Shown here one piece after another: positions 1 through 6,621 of a DNA stretch of 16,405 bases. Both the position numbers and the translations under genes were made by a program. Under the pieces are notes generated by a model. It saw nothing but the letters and a program-made list of their open reading frames with translations. It ran no database searches and was not told where the DNA came from. How positions within the stretch are numbered: position 1 is the stretch's first letter; each line of letters starts with the position of its first letter. Origin of the DNA: Xanthobacteraceae bacterium (GTDB taxonomy: Bacteria; Pseudomonadota; Alphaproteobacteria; Rhizobiales; Xanthobacteraceae); NCBI GenBank assembly GCA_030043175.1, contig JASHYD010001209.1:1-16405 (forward strand). The letters are read 5' to 3'.

Positions 1-431
1 TGGTGCACGAAGATGCGGGCGCCCGACGACGGCGCGCGCGAGACTTCGCCAATATTGCGTACAGCCTCTTCGGCATACCAGCGGAAAAATTCCGCCGCGT
101 AAGCAACTTCCCCGCGCGAGTCCGAAAGCGCCTTGCCGTTCTCAAGTGTGATCAGCTTGGCGAGGCGCTCCGCCTCGCCCATGATGACCTCATAGGCCTT
201 GCGCAGAATCTCGGCGCGCTCACGTGGTTTGCGTCCGGCCCAGCCTTCAAACGCGTCCTGCGCCGCGTCGACGGCGGTCCTGGCGTCCTCGACGCTCGCA
301 CTAGCAACCGAGGTGATGACGTTCTCGGTCGCCGGGTCGATGACGTCGAAGCGTGCGTCATCGGAGGCCTTGCGCCACTTGTTGCCGATCCAGAGATCGG
401 TCGGAACATCGGCGAGGAGGTTTTCGTACAT
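1..431 (-). CDS. gabD: NAD(P)-dependent succinate-semialdehyde dehydrogenase, N-terminal part (cut by window edge)
   Basis: Aldehyde dehydrogenase superfamily; the family oxidises succinate semialdehyde to succinate with NAD(P)+ (GABA degradation) in the cytoplasm. Only the first 143 residues are visible, beginning MYENLLAD. The segment has the ALDH entry pattern: a WIGNKW strand, then DPATENVITSVASAS, then ERAEILRKAYEVM, and the stretch LENGKALSDSRGEVAYAAEF followed by RWYAEEAVR, which is typical of GabD-type enzymes. The catalytic Cys and Glu lie beyond the window, so the substrate is inferred from N-terminal resemblance only; another ALDH is possible. The ATG at 431-429 is preceded on the minus strand by an AGGAA ribosome binding site about 8 nt upstream. 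The 5' side is a 545-bp gene-free region, so it probably has its own promoter. Confidence 0.82.
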   Translation of the reverse strand, partial: MYENLLADVPTDLWIGNKWRKASDDARFDVIDPATENVITSVASASVEDARTAVDAAQDAFEGWAGRKPRERAEILRKAYEVIMGEAERLAKLITLENGKALSDSRGEVAYAAEFFRWYAEEAVRNIGEVSRAPSSGARIFVH

Positions 432-453
432 GGCGTTTATTCCTGCTAGAACA

Positions 454-510
454 CCATCGTCCCGTCCATTATCGCAGCCGCGAAGGACGGGCGCTATGCC
501 GGGACGACGG
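454..510. repeat. REP-like nested palindrome
   Basis: Two nested inverted repeats are present. The outer arms tcgtcccg (457-464) and cgggacga (500-507) match perfectly, and two further pairs follow after one mismatch. The inner arms cccgtcc (461-467) and ggacggg (485-491) also match perfectly with a 17-nt loop. Inner and outer pairings share bases and cannot both form fully. Compact G+C-rich palindromes of this kind are common extragenic repeats in Rhizobiales. It would fall in the 5' leader of the gabD-like gene if transcription starts upstream. Confidence 0.55.
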
Positions 511-612
511 TTATAGTTGTTTTCAAGGATAAGTTTAACGCCCGCGCGCAAAGTCCCCCATCCTTGGCCACCAAGCATCGTGGCGCCCACCAGCCGTGCA
601 TTGCCGATCGAA

Positions 613-679
613 GGGGCGGACCCTTTGTGGTCGCCCCATGTCGCGCCGGTCACCGGGCGGCGACCACAAGAGTCGCCCC
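613..679. repeat. REP-like palindrome
   Basis: The core is a perfect 11-bp inverted repeat, ttgtggtcgcc (625-635) and ggcgaccacaa (659-669), with a 23-nt centre that itself contains ccggtcaccgg. The flanks extend it imperfectly: ggggcgga at 613-620 faces gtcgcccc at 672-679. The arrangement, a ggggcgac-type block next to ttgtggtcgcc in both orientations, resembles dispersed extragenic palindromes of alphaproteobacteria. Copies elsewhere in the genome would have to be shown to call it a true repeat. Confidence 0.55.
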
Positions 680-976
680 GACGCACAAAAATCTCGGCCT
701 CCGAATTGGGCGGAGGAAGCGCCGCTCGTTTGGATAATTCTCGGTCCGCGCGACGTTGCAAACATTGCGCAGGCAGTCTTCTCGGACAATTGAAGCCTCG
801 TGGCGCGGGACGCCTCGGTTAACTCCGACAGGTCGCCTGCGCAACCCGCCCAAAGCGGCCTGCGGGCTTAGCGGAAACGACCCGGCCGGCGAGGCAGAAG
901 TCTCGGATAGGGGCTGTGGTTGCAGGGTAAATCCAAGCGTCAGAACAAAAGCCTCCGACTTTAGTCAAGGGTGAGC

Positions 977-2605
977 TTAGGCCTCCTTCGCCATCTCCCG
1001 CAGCCTGAACTTCTGGATCTTGCCGGTCGACGTCCTCGGCAACTGCGTGAACACGATGTAGTGTGGACATTTGTAGCCGGCGAGGTGCTTGCGGCACCAG
1101 GCGAGCAACTCCTCGACCGTCGCGGTCGCGCCCGGCTTCAACTCGACGAAGGCGCACGGCGTCTCGCCCCACTTGTCGTCGGGCTTTGCCACCACCGCGG
1201 CGGCCTGAACGGCGGCGTGCCGGTACAGCGCCTCCTCGACCTCGATGGAGGAGATGTTCTCGCCGCCCGAAATGATGATGTCCTTCGAGCGGTCTTTGAT
1301 CTGAATGTAGCCGTCCGGATGAGCCACGGCGAGGTCGCCCGAGTGGAACCAGCCGTGTGCGAAGGCTTTGTCGGTCGCGGCCTTGTTCTTGAGATAGCCC
1401 CGCATAACCACGTTGCCGCGAAACATCACCTCGCCGATCGTCTCGCCGTCGCGGGCGGCGGGCTGCATGGTGTCGGGGTCAAGAACGTCGAGCCCTTGCA
1501 GCACCGGATAGCGCACGCCCTGGCGCGCCTTGCGGGCAGCCTGTTCGGCCGCCGGCAGAGCATCCCATTCCGGCTTCCATTCGTTGATGCTTGCAGGCCC
1601 GTAGGTCTCGGTGAGGCCGTACACATGGGTGACGTTGAACCCGGCCGCCCTCATCGCCGCGAGCACGGCTTCCGGCGGCGGCGCCGCGGCGGTGACGAAC
1701 TCGACCGTATGGGGCAACGGCTTCTTCTCGTGCGTAGCGGCGTCGAGAAGCGTCGACATGACGATCGGGGCGCCGCACAGATGCGTCACCTTATGGCGCG
1801 CGATGGCGTTGTAGATCGGGGCGGCACGCACCTGGCGCAGGCACACATGCACGCCGGCAACGATCGAGATCGTCCAGGGAAAGCACCAGCCGTTGCAGTG
1901 AAACATCGGTAGCGCCCATAGATAGACCGGATGGCGTCCCATGGCGCAGGTGAGCACATTGCCCATCGCCAGCAGGTAGGCGCCGCGATGGTGATAGACC
2001 ACGCCCTTGGGATCGCCGGTGGTGCCGGAGGTGTAGTTGAGCGCTATGGCGTCCCATTCGTCGCTCGGCATGGACCAGGCGAAATCCGGGTCGCCGCGCT
2101 GAAGAAAGTCTTCATATTCCACCTCGCTCAGCCGCTCGCCCGAACCGGAATATTCCGGATCATCGTAGTCGATGACTCGTGGTTTGTTGTTGGCCAGCAC
2201 CAACGCATCCTTGATGACCTTCGAATACTCGCGGTCCGTGATCAGAACCTTGGTCTCGGCGTGATCGAGCGTGAAGCCAAGGATGGCCGCATCGAGCCGG
2301 GTATTGAGCGTGTTGAGAACCCCGCCCGTCATGGCAACGCCGTAGTGGGCCTCGAGCATTGCCGGAGTATTGGCAAGCATCACCGACACGGTGTCGCCGC
2401 GTGAAATCCCATATCTGGCAAGCGCCGAGGCAAGCCGTCGGGCACGCGCGTAGAACTCTGCATAGGTCCAGCGGCGAGCGCCATGCACGATGGCGGTGCG
2501 CTGCGGAAACACAGCCGCGGCGCGCTCGAGAAACGACAGCGGCGTCAACGGCTGAAAGTTCGCCGGATTGCGGTCAAGACCCACGTCATAGATGGTGCTG
2601 GTCAT
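977..2605 (-). CDS. Acyl-CoA synthetase (AMP-forming fatty-acid/carboxylic-acid CoA ligase)
   Basis: Adenylate-forming enzyme of the ANL superfamily, 542 residues: it activates a carboxylic acid with ATP to an acyl-AMP and transfers it to CoA in the cytoplasm. Visible motifs are the ATP-binding loop YTSGTTGDPKG (191-201), the aromatic-type GLTETYGP segment, the HSGDLAV motif, the hinge region KDIIISGGENISSIEVE, and the C-terminal catalytic lysine in TSTGKIQKF (Lys529). Length and motifs match the medium-chain/FadD-like group that includes AlkK and DmdB types; the acid used cannot be told from the sequence. The start at 2605 is chosen because a GGGGAGA ribosome binding site lies about 10 nt upstream; an in-frame start at 2668 would add 21 residues inside the upstream gene. 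The gene overlaps the end of the DUF1232 gene by 20 bp, so the two are probably co-transcribed. Confidence 0.93.
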   Translation of the reverse strand: MTSTIYDVGLDRNPANFQPLTPLSFLERAAAVFPQRTAIVHGARRWTYAEFYARARRLASALARYGISRGDTVSVMLANTPAMLEAHYGVAMTGGVLNTLNTRLDAAILGFTLDHAETKVLITDREYSKVIKDALVLANNKPRVIDYDDPEYSGSGERLSEVEYEDFLQRGDPDFAWSMPSDEWDAIALNYTSGTTGDPKGVVYHHRGAYLLAMGNVLTCAMGRHPVYLWALPMFHCNGWCFPWTISIVAGVHVCLRQVRAAPIYNAIARHKVTHLCGAPIVMSTLLDAATHEKKPLPHTVEFVTAAAPPPEAVLAAMRAAGFNVTHVYGLTETYGPASINEWKPEWDALPAAEQAARKARQGVRYPVLQGLDVLDPDTMQPAARDGETIGEVMFRGNVVMRGYLKNKAATDKAFAHGWFHSGDLAVAHPDGYIQIKDRSKDIIISGGENISSIEVEEALYRHAAVQAAAVVAKPDDKWGETPCAFVELKPGATATVEELLAWCRKHLAGYKCPHYIVFTQLPRTSTGKIQKFRLREMAKEA

Positions 2606-3026
2606 GATAATGCGGTCTCCCCGAATAATTGATGCCGAACGCGCCGGCCGCCCAAGGACCCAAACCATTGCCGAGCCAGCTCGCGAGCAGGAGCGCCGCC
2701 AGCATCCAACCGCCGATCACCGCCAGTGCCCCCGCACGGCTGACCGGCCGCTCCGCCGTCGCGCTCGCCGCCGCGCGATGCTCTGCGAGAACGTGAGCCG
2801 GGATCAGGCGCAGCACCAGCATGAGCCCCAGCGGCACGAGTACGAGGTCATCGAGATAGCCGAGCACCGGGACAAAGTCCGGGATGAGATCGATCGGCGA
2901 CAGCGCATAGGCCACGACGCAGGCGCCCACCACCTTAGCATACCACGGCACCCGGGGATCGCGCACAGCAAGTGCGATTGCCACCAGGTCCCGCTTGAGA
3001 CTACGCACGCGCGCTTGCCACGTCAT
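2586..3026 (-). CDS. DUF1232 (YkvA-family) small membrane protein
   Basis: A 146-residue protein of unknown function. Residues 25-75 form the DUF1232 core, with DPRVPWYAKVV followed by AYALSPIDLIPDFVPVLGYLDD, a signature that makes the family easy to recognise. There are hydrophobic segments at about 32-48 and 60-75 and a C-terminal membrane helix at about 98-120. The tail is His-rich. I chose the ATG at 3026; an in-frame GTG at 3083 would add 19 residues, and neither start has a strong ribosome binding site. Its last 20 bp overlap the start of the acyl-CoA synthetase gene. It is transcribed away from prpE, sharing a 272-bp divergent control region. Confidence 0.85.
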   Translation of the reverse strand: MTWQARVRSLKRDLVAIALAVRDPRVPWYAKVVGACVVAYALSPIDLIPDFVPVLGYLDDLVLVPLGLMLVLRLIPAHVLAEHRAAASATAERPVSRAGALAVIGGWMLAALLLASWLGNGLGPWAAGAFGINYSGRPHYHDQHHL

Positions 3027-3298
3027 CGTCTGCCCGTCGCGCCGGCCAAAGGGAATCCAGCAAAAATGGAAGCGGTACCCCACAGCATCGAAGCAGATGC
3101 CACCTCAACGGCTGGATTGTGGAAAGTTCCCTAGACCTTACTACAATTCAAGGGCGACCCCATCACGGCCCGCCCCGCGGGCTGACACCAAGCATCGCTG
3201 ACCGTGTAACGGATGCTTTACTGGGAGCAAGGCCACCTCTGCGCGATAACTTGCGACAGAGAACGGCCCAGCAAAAGCCGGCTGCAAGGGAGGTTCGA
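3027..3298. promoter_or_regulatory. Divergent control region between the DUF1232 gene and prpE
   Basis: This 272-bp region must carry promoters for the minus-strand DUF1232/acyl-CoA synthetase pair and for prpE. For prpE a weak candidate is TTGTGG (3117-3122) with TACAAT (3142-3147), but the 19-bp spacing is longer than usual. Downstream is a short strong hairpin, gcccgc-ccc-gcgggc (3168-3182), about 115 nt before the prpE start, which could lie in its mRNA leader. An AAGGGAGG ribosome binding site (3286-3293) sits 5 nt before the prpE ATG. No operator was identified. Confidence 0.4.
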
Positions 3299-5242
3299 AT
3301 GAGCTCAGCTTCGGTATCTCAGCCGCAGGCCGGCAAAAGCCGCTATCACGAGGTGTATGCCCGCGCTCGCCGCGACCCGCTCGGCTTCTGGGCCGAGGCC
3401 GCGGCGGACATCGACTGGTATGAACCGCCCGCCAAGGTTTTCGATCCCGCGATGGGCATCTATGGCCGCTGGTTCGTGGGCGCCACCTGCAACAGTTGCT
3501 TTAATGCCGTCGACCGCCATGTGGCGAGCGGGCGCGGCAGGCAAAGCGCCATCATCTACGATTCGCCGGTCACCCGCACAAAGCGTTCCATCAGCTATGG
3601 GGAGCTGCTCGCGGAAATCTGCGCCCTTGCGGCCATCCTCCGCGAGTTCGGCGTCGGCAAGGGCGACCGCGTCATTATCTACATGCCCATGATTCCGGAA
3701 GCGGTGATCGCCATGCTGGCCTGCGCCCGCATTGGGGCCATCCACTCGGTCGTCTTCGGCGGCTTTGCCGCGAACGAACTGGCAGCCCGAATCGACGATG
3801 CCAAGCCGAAGGTCATCCTCTCGGCGAGCTGCGGCATCGAGTCCGGCCGCGTCATTCGGTACAAACCGCTCCTCGATGAAGCGATTGGCCTCGCAACCGC
3901 CAAGCCCGAGGCCTGCCTCATCGTGCAGCGGTCGCAGGCCGCGGCAGACCTTATTCCTGGGCGTGATCATGACTGGGCAAGCCTGCGCGATTCTGCCATC
4001 AGCGCCGGCAAGAGCGTGGACTGTGTGCCGGTCAGCGCCCTCGATCCGCTCTATATCCTCTACACCTCCGGCACCACCGCCAAGCCGAAGGGCATTGTGC
4101 GCGACAACGGCGGCCACATGGTCGCCCTGAAATGGTCGATGCAAAATCTCTATGGCATCAACCCCGGTGAGGTGTGGTGGTCGGCCTCCGATGTCGGCTG
4201 GGTGGTGGGCCACAGCTATATCGTCTATGGGCCTTTGTTTCATGGCTGCACATCCATCCTCTACGAGGGTAAGCCGGTCGGGACGCCCGATGCCGGTGCG
4301 TTCTGGCGCGTGATCGCCGAGCACGGCGCGGTCGCGCTGTTTACTGCGCCGACCGCATTCCGCGCCATCAAGAAAGAGGACCCGCAAGCGAGGCATCTCG
4401 CCCGTTATGACCTGGCGAAGTTTCGCACCCTGTTCCTCGCCGGCGAGCGCGCCGACCCGGATACGGTGAAATGGGCGCAGGACATCCTCAAGGTACCGGT
4501 CATCGATCATTGGTGGCAGACCGAAACTGGCTGGGCGATCGCGGGCAATCCGATCGGCCTTGGCCAGCTCCCGGTCAAGCCCGGGTCGCCCACGGTCGCG
4601 ATGCCGGGCTATGAAGTGCGCATCGTCGATGAAGGGGGCCAGGAAGCGGCCCCTAACCGCATGGGCTCGATTGTGGTCAAGCTGCCACTGCCGCCCGCCG
4701 GCCTGACCACTCTCTGGCAGCACGATCAGCGCATGCGGGAGAGCTATCTCACCGAGTTTCCGGGCTACTACAAGACCGCTGACGCCGGCTTCACGGACGA
4801 AGACGGGTACCTCTACGTCATGGGCCGCACCGACGACATTATCAATGTCGCCGGCCACCGGCTTTCGACCGGCGGCATGGAGGAAGTGCTCGCCTCTCAC
4901 CCGGACGTCGCCGAATGCGCCGTGATCGGGGTAAAGCACGAACTTAAGGGCGAGGCGCCGTGCGGCTTCATAGTGCTCAAAGCCGGCGTCAACCGACCAG
5001 CCGCCGAGATCGAAAAGGAAATCGTTGCGCTGGTGCGCGAGAAGATCGGCCCAGTGGCGGCGTTTAGACTCGCCATCACGGTCGCGCGGCTGCCAAAGAC
5101 GCGCTCCGGCAAGATTTTGCGCGGCACCATGAAGAAGCTTGCCGACGGGGAGCCGTGGACCATGCCGGCGACGATCGACGACCCGGCGATTCTGGGCGAA
5201 ATCGCTAGCGCATTGAAGGGGCATCGGGCAGGGGACGGGTAG
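3299..5242 (+). CDS. prpE: Propionyl-CoA synthetase
   Basis: AMP-forming ligase of 647 residues, close to the roughly 630 of known PrpE proteins. The family makes propionyl-CoA from propionate, ATP and CoA, feeding the methylcitrate or methylmalonyl-CoA pathway. The acetyl-CoA synthetase-like N-terminal domain is followed by the ATP loop YTSGTTAKPKG, the SDVGWVVGHSYIVYGPL stretch, DHWWQTETGW, and the segment TADAGFTDEDGYLYVMGRTD with IINVAGHRLSTGGMEE, which is characteristic of PrpE as opposed to Acs. The acetylatable catalytic lysine is Lys605 in RSGKILRG. The start at 3299 follows an excellent AAGGGAGG ribosome binding site; the open frame extends 180 nt upstream but that part looks non-coding. 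No methylcitrate-cycle genes are next to it. Acetate activation is the main alternative. Confidence 0.93.
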   Translation: MSSASVSQPQAGKSRYHEVYARARRDPLGFWAEAAADIDWYEPPAKVFDPAMGIYGRWFVGATCNSCFNAVDRHVASGRGRQSAIIYDSPVTRTKRSISYGELLAEICALAAILREFGVGKGDRVIIYMPMIPEAVIAMLACARIGAIHSVVFGGFAANELAARIDDAKPKVILSASCGIESGRVIRYKPLLDEAIGLATAKPEACLIVQRSQAAADLIPGRDHDWASLRDSAISAGKSVDCVPVSALDPLYILYTSGTTAKPKGIVRDNGGHMVALKWSMQNLYGINPGEVWWSASDVGWVVGHSYIVYGPLFHGCTSILYEGKPVGTPDAGAFWRVIAEHGAVALFTAPTAFRAIKKEDPQARHLARYDLAKFRTLFLAGERADPDTVKWAQDILKVPVIDHWWQTETGWAIAGNPIGLGQLPVKPGSPTVAMPGYEVRIVDEGGQEAAPNRMGSIVVKLPLPPAGLTTLWQHDQRMRESYLTEFPGYYKTADAGFTDEDGYLYVMGRTDDIINVAGHRLSTGGMEEVLASHPDVAECAVIGVKHELKGEAPCGFIVLKAGVNRPAAEIEKEIVALVREKIGPVAAFRLAITVARLPKTRSGKILRGTMKKLADGEPWTMPATIDDPAILGEIASALKGHRAGDG

Positions 5243-5455
5243 CTCTCGCCCCGGCTCCAGTTCCCGGCGACGATCGGGGAGTGCCGCGGCACGGCCGCTT
5301 GATCCTGATGCCTACAAATTGCCGCGACAACCCGATACAATCGTTGGACTCTGCATGATGATTCTGCTAAACGCCCCCGAACCAGGGAGCAAACGCGGGC
5401 TCAATGCTGCCGCTGAGCCCCAGACGCACCGCAGATCTGTCTAAGAGGAGGACGC

Positions 5456-5746
5456 GTGCAGGTTCTCGTTCGTGATAACAATGTCGACCAAGCCCTCAAG
5501 GCGCTGAAAAAGAAGATGCAGCGCGAAGGGATTTTCCGCGAGATGAAGCTTCGCGGGCATTACGAAAAACCGTCGGAAAAAAAGGCGCGCGAGAAGGCCG
5601 AGGCCATCCGCCGCGCCCGCAAGCTTGCCCGCAAGCGGGCCCAGCGCGAAGGCCTCTTGCCCGGCAAGCCGAAGCCGTTGCTGCGTGCCGGTGGCCCTCC
5701 CGGCCGTGGCGCTCCGGGTGCACCGGCGCCTCGGCCACCGCGCTGA
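5456..5746 (+). CDS. rpsU: 30S ribosomal protein S21
   Basis: Small-subunit ribosomal protein, 96 residues, starting [20 protein letters not shown] (GTG start read as Met). The S21 core occupies about residues 1-60, with the basic helices and the [20 protein letters not shown] stretch. The last 35 residues are a Lys/Arg-rich then Gly/Pro/Arg-rich low-complexity tail, longer than in E. coli S21 (about 70 residues) but usual in Rhizobiales. In other bacteria S21 helps translation initiation near the anti-Shine-Dalgarno end of 16S rRNA. The GTG start is fixed by a very strong AAGAGGAGG ribosome binding site at 5442-5450, 5 nt upstream. The gene stands alone, with a 213-bp upstream gap after prpE. 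Confidence 0.96.
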   Translation: MQVLVRDNNVDQALKALKKKMQREGIFREMKLRGHYEKPSEKKAREKAEAIRRARKLARKRAQREGLLPGKPKPLLRAGGPPGRGAPGAPAPRPPR

Positions 5747-5763
5747 AAGAGCCGGAGCCGCGC

Positions 5764-5788
5764 CCTTCTGGGCTGAGGCCGCAGAAGG
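5764..5788 (+). terminator. Hairpin after rpsU, possible terminator
   Basis: The stem is ccttctg plus ggc (5764-5773) against gcc (5778-5780) and cagaagg (5782-5788), with a TGAG tetraloop and a single bulged G at 5781. This gives 10 base pairs starting 18 nt after the rpsU stop. No T-run follows, so it may protect the 3' end or need other factors rather than act as a classic intrinsic terminator. Confidence 0.4.
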
Positions 5789-5928
5789 TCGGGTTCCGCA
5801 GTAGGGGATAAGGTTTTCAGGTCGTATGACGGCGCGCGAAAGGGCCGGAATTGCAGGCAGAGACAATGCCGCAACCGAGGGCAGGGGGTGCCCGCCGCGC
5901 CAACCGCCGTCCACCGCTCCACGGACCT

Positions 5929-5964
5929 AAAAAACAAGCGCCGACACCTCCGAGGAGGCTGTCG
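5929..5964 (-). terminator. Possible minus-strand intrinsic terminator
   Basis: On the minus strand a 9-bp stem (cgaca/tgtcg plus cctc/gagg, one bulged base at 5959, 4-nt loop at 5951-5954) is followed, after 7 nt, by six T (complement of 5929-5934). The T-run is further from the stem than usual. No minus-strand gene ends immediately before it, so it might stop read-through from the pnt operon or end an unrecognised transcript. Confidence 0.3.
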
Positions 5965-6391
5965 CGGCGGCCCCATGCCCCTCAAGCTCCTCGACTTCAT
6001 CGCTGCCGGCACGATAGGCCGACCATAGACGCGGCTGATGCCGATCCGGGAAGCGCCGTGCGCGATCGCCTGGCGCGCGTCGGCACCGGTGGCGCCATGA
6101 AATCGTCGCGGATTGCGCTGACGGTGTTGGGAAGGCTCGGCCGGGCTCAGCCTACCCCCTGGGAAGGGGAGGCGGCGGTTCGCCGCGTCGGGCAAGGATT
6201 GTCATGCCGCAGATCGAGTACCTCACGTCAACCAACCGCCGGCTCCCACCGCCGGGCTTGTTCCGACCAAGCCGCAAGGTTGAACAGAGTTAGCTGGGGA
6301 CTGTGGCCCCCAGCCTCAACACGTCAACTGGAAGGATTTGCCCAGTTCATTCAGCGCGCCGACGGGTACGGCTTTGCCGTGTTGGCTTCGC

Positions 6392-6415
6392 CGGTTCCGG
6401 CCTTCGGCCGGACCG
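6392..6415 (+). repeat. Strong hairpin 46 nt before the lipoprotein start
   Basis: The arms cgg-t-tccggcc (6392-6402) and ggccggaccg (6406-6415) make 10 base pairs with one bulged T (6395) and a 3-nt loop. It lies just upstream of the small lipoprotein gene and may be in its leader. No T-run follows. Confidence 0.4.
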
Positions 6416-6461
6416 ATTTCCACCCTCGCCTTGCGGCGACGCTCGCCAGCGGAGATTTCTT

Positions 6462-6584
6462 ATGCGCAAGATCTGGACAGTTCTGATTGCGGTCTTGTTG
6501 GGATCAGCAGTGGGCGCATGCAGCAAATGCGAGATTCCCGACCTGCTGCCGAAACTCTGCAAGACCGGAGCGAGCGGAACGTAA
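6462..6584 (+). CDS. Small Cys-containing lipoprotein, 40 residues
   Basis: The frame encodes MRKIWTVLIAVLLGSAVGAC followed by a short tail beginning SKCEIPDLLP. The N-terminus is a textbook lipoprotein signal: Arg-Lys, a hydrophobic stretch (4-16), and a lipobox VGAC with Cys20 as the predicted lipidation site. After processing, only 21 residues would remain, with two further cysteines (23 and 33) and the PDLLPKLCK stretch. A GGAGA ribosome binding site (6451-6455) lies 6 nt before the ATG. Tiny lipoproteins (entericidin-like, or stand-alone hypotheticals) are common in Proteobacteria; no function is recognised. It converges on the alpha/beta hydrolase gene with 37 bp between the stops. Confidence 0.72.
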   Translation: MRKIWTVLIAVLLGSAVGACSKCEIPDLLPKLCKTGASGT

Positions 6585-6611
6585 AAAAACTCCGCGGTTG
6601 GGGCGCGCCGC
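6583..6611 (-). terminator. Possible terminator of the pnt operon
   Basis: On the minus strand, 11 nt after the hydrolase stop, a short stem gcgg/ccgc (complement of 6608-6611 and 6594-6597) is followed by ggag and then seven T (complement of 6583-6589). The T-run is good but the stem is only 4-5 bp, so the call is weak. The T-run overlaps the stop of the convergent lipoprotein gene. Confidence 0.3.
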
Positions 6612-6621
6612 ATTCAGGCGA

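Larger units (their letters stand above)
432..976. other. Gene-free stretch between gabD-like start and acyl-CoA synthetase stop
   Basis: This 545-bp stretch lies between the start of the minus-strand aldehyde dehydrogenase gene and the end of the minus-strand acyl-CoA synthetase gene. The short open frames on both strands have no recognisable domain or convincing ribosome binding site. It holds two REP-like palindromes (listed separately) and should hold the promoter of the dehydrogenase gene, although I could not pick a convincing -35/-10 pair. No tRNA-like fold was seen. Confidence 0.6.
5747..6461. other. Gene-free stretch with several hairpins between rpsU and the small lipoprotein gene
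   Basis: No open frame in these 715 bp shows a recognisable domain; the longer ones on both strands (for example 5851-6486 plus and 5560-6195 minus) are rich in Arg and Pro, as expected of non-coding GC-rich DNA. The stretch holds strong inverted repeats: after rpsU (5764-5788), next to a T-run on the minus strand (5929-5964), gcggcg/cgccgc around 6169-6184, gctgggg/ccccagc (6293-6299 and 6308-6314, 8-nt loop), and a 10-bp bulged stem at 6392-6415. A 29-codon frame at 6204-6293 with an AAGGA site upstream is the only remotely credible small ORF. A small RNA or decayed gene is possible but unproven. Confidence 0.5.

Noticed and set aside
971..1912. A 313-codon plus-strand frame opposite the acyl-CoA synthetase
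   Set aside because: Antisense shadow of a gene with complete adenylate-forming motifs.
3305..5224. A 639-codon open frame on the minus strand opposite prpE
   Set aside because: It mirrors the prpE frame almost end to end, has a His/Arg/Asp-rich composition without a domain, and is explained by GC-rich codon bias on the real strand.
5281..5292. The perfect palindrome gtgccgcggcac between prpE and rpsU
   Set aside because: Only 12 nt, without loop or T-run; no repeat or site could be assigned.
6204..6293. A 29-codon plus-strand frame starting MPQIEYLTST with AAGGA upstream
   Set aside because: The ribosome binding site is good but the peptide is too short and featureless to support without conservation data.
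5851..6486. A 211-codon plus-strand frame in the gap after rpsU
   Set aside because: Arg/Pro-rich, no domain, crosses several hairpins and overlaps the well-supported lipoprotein gene in another frame.
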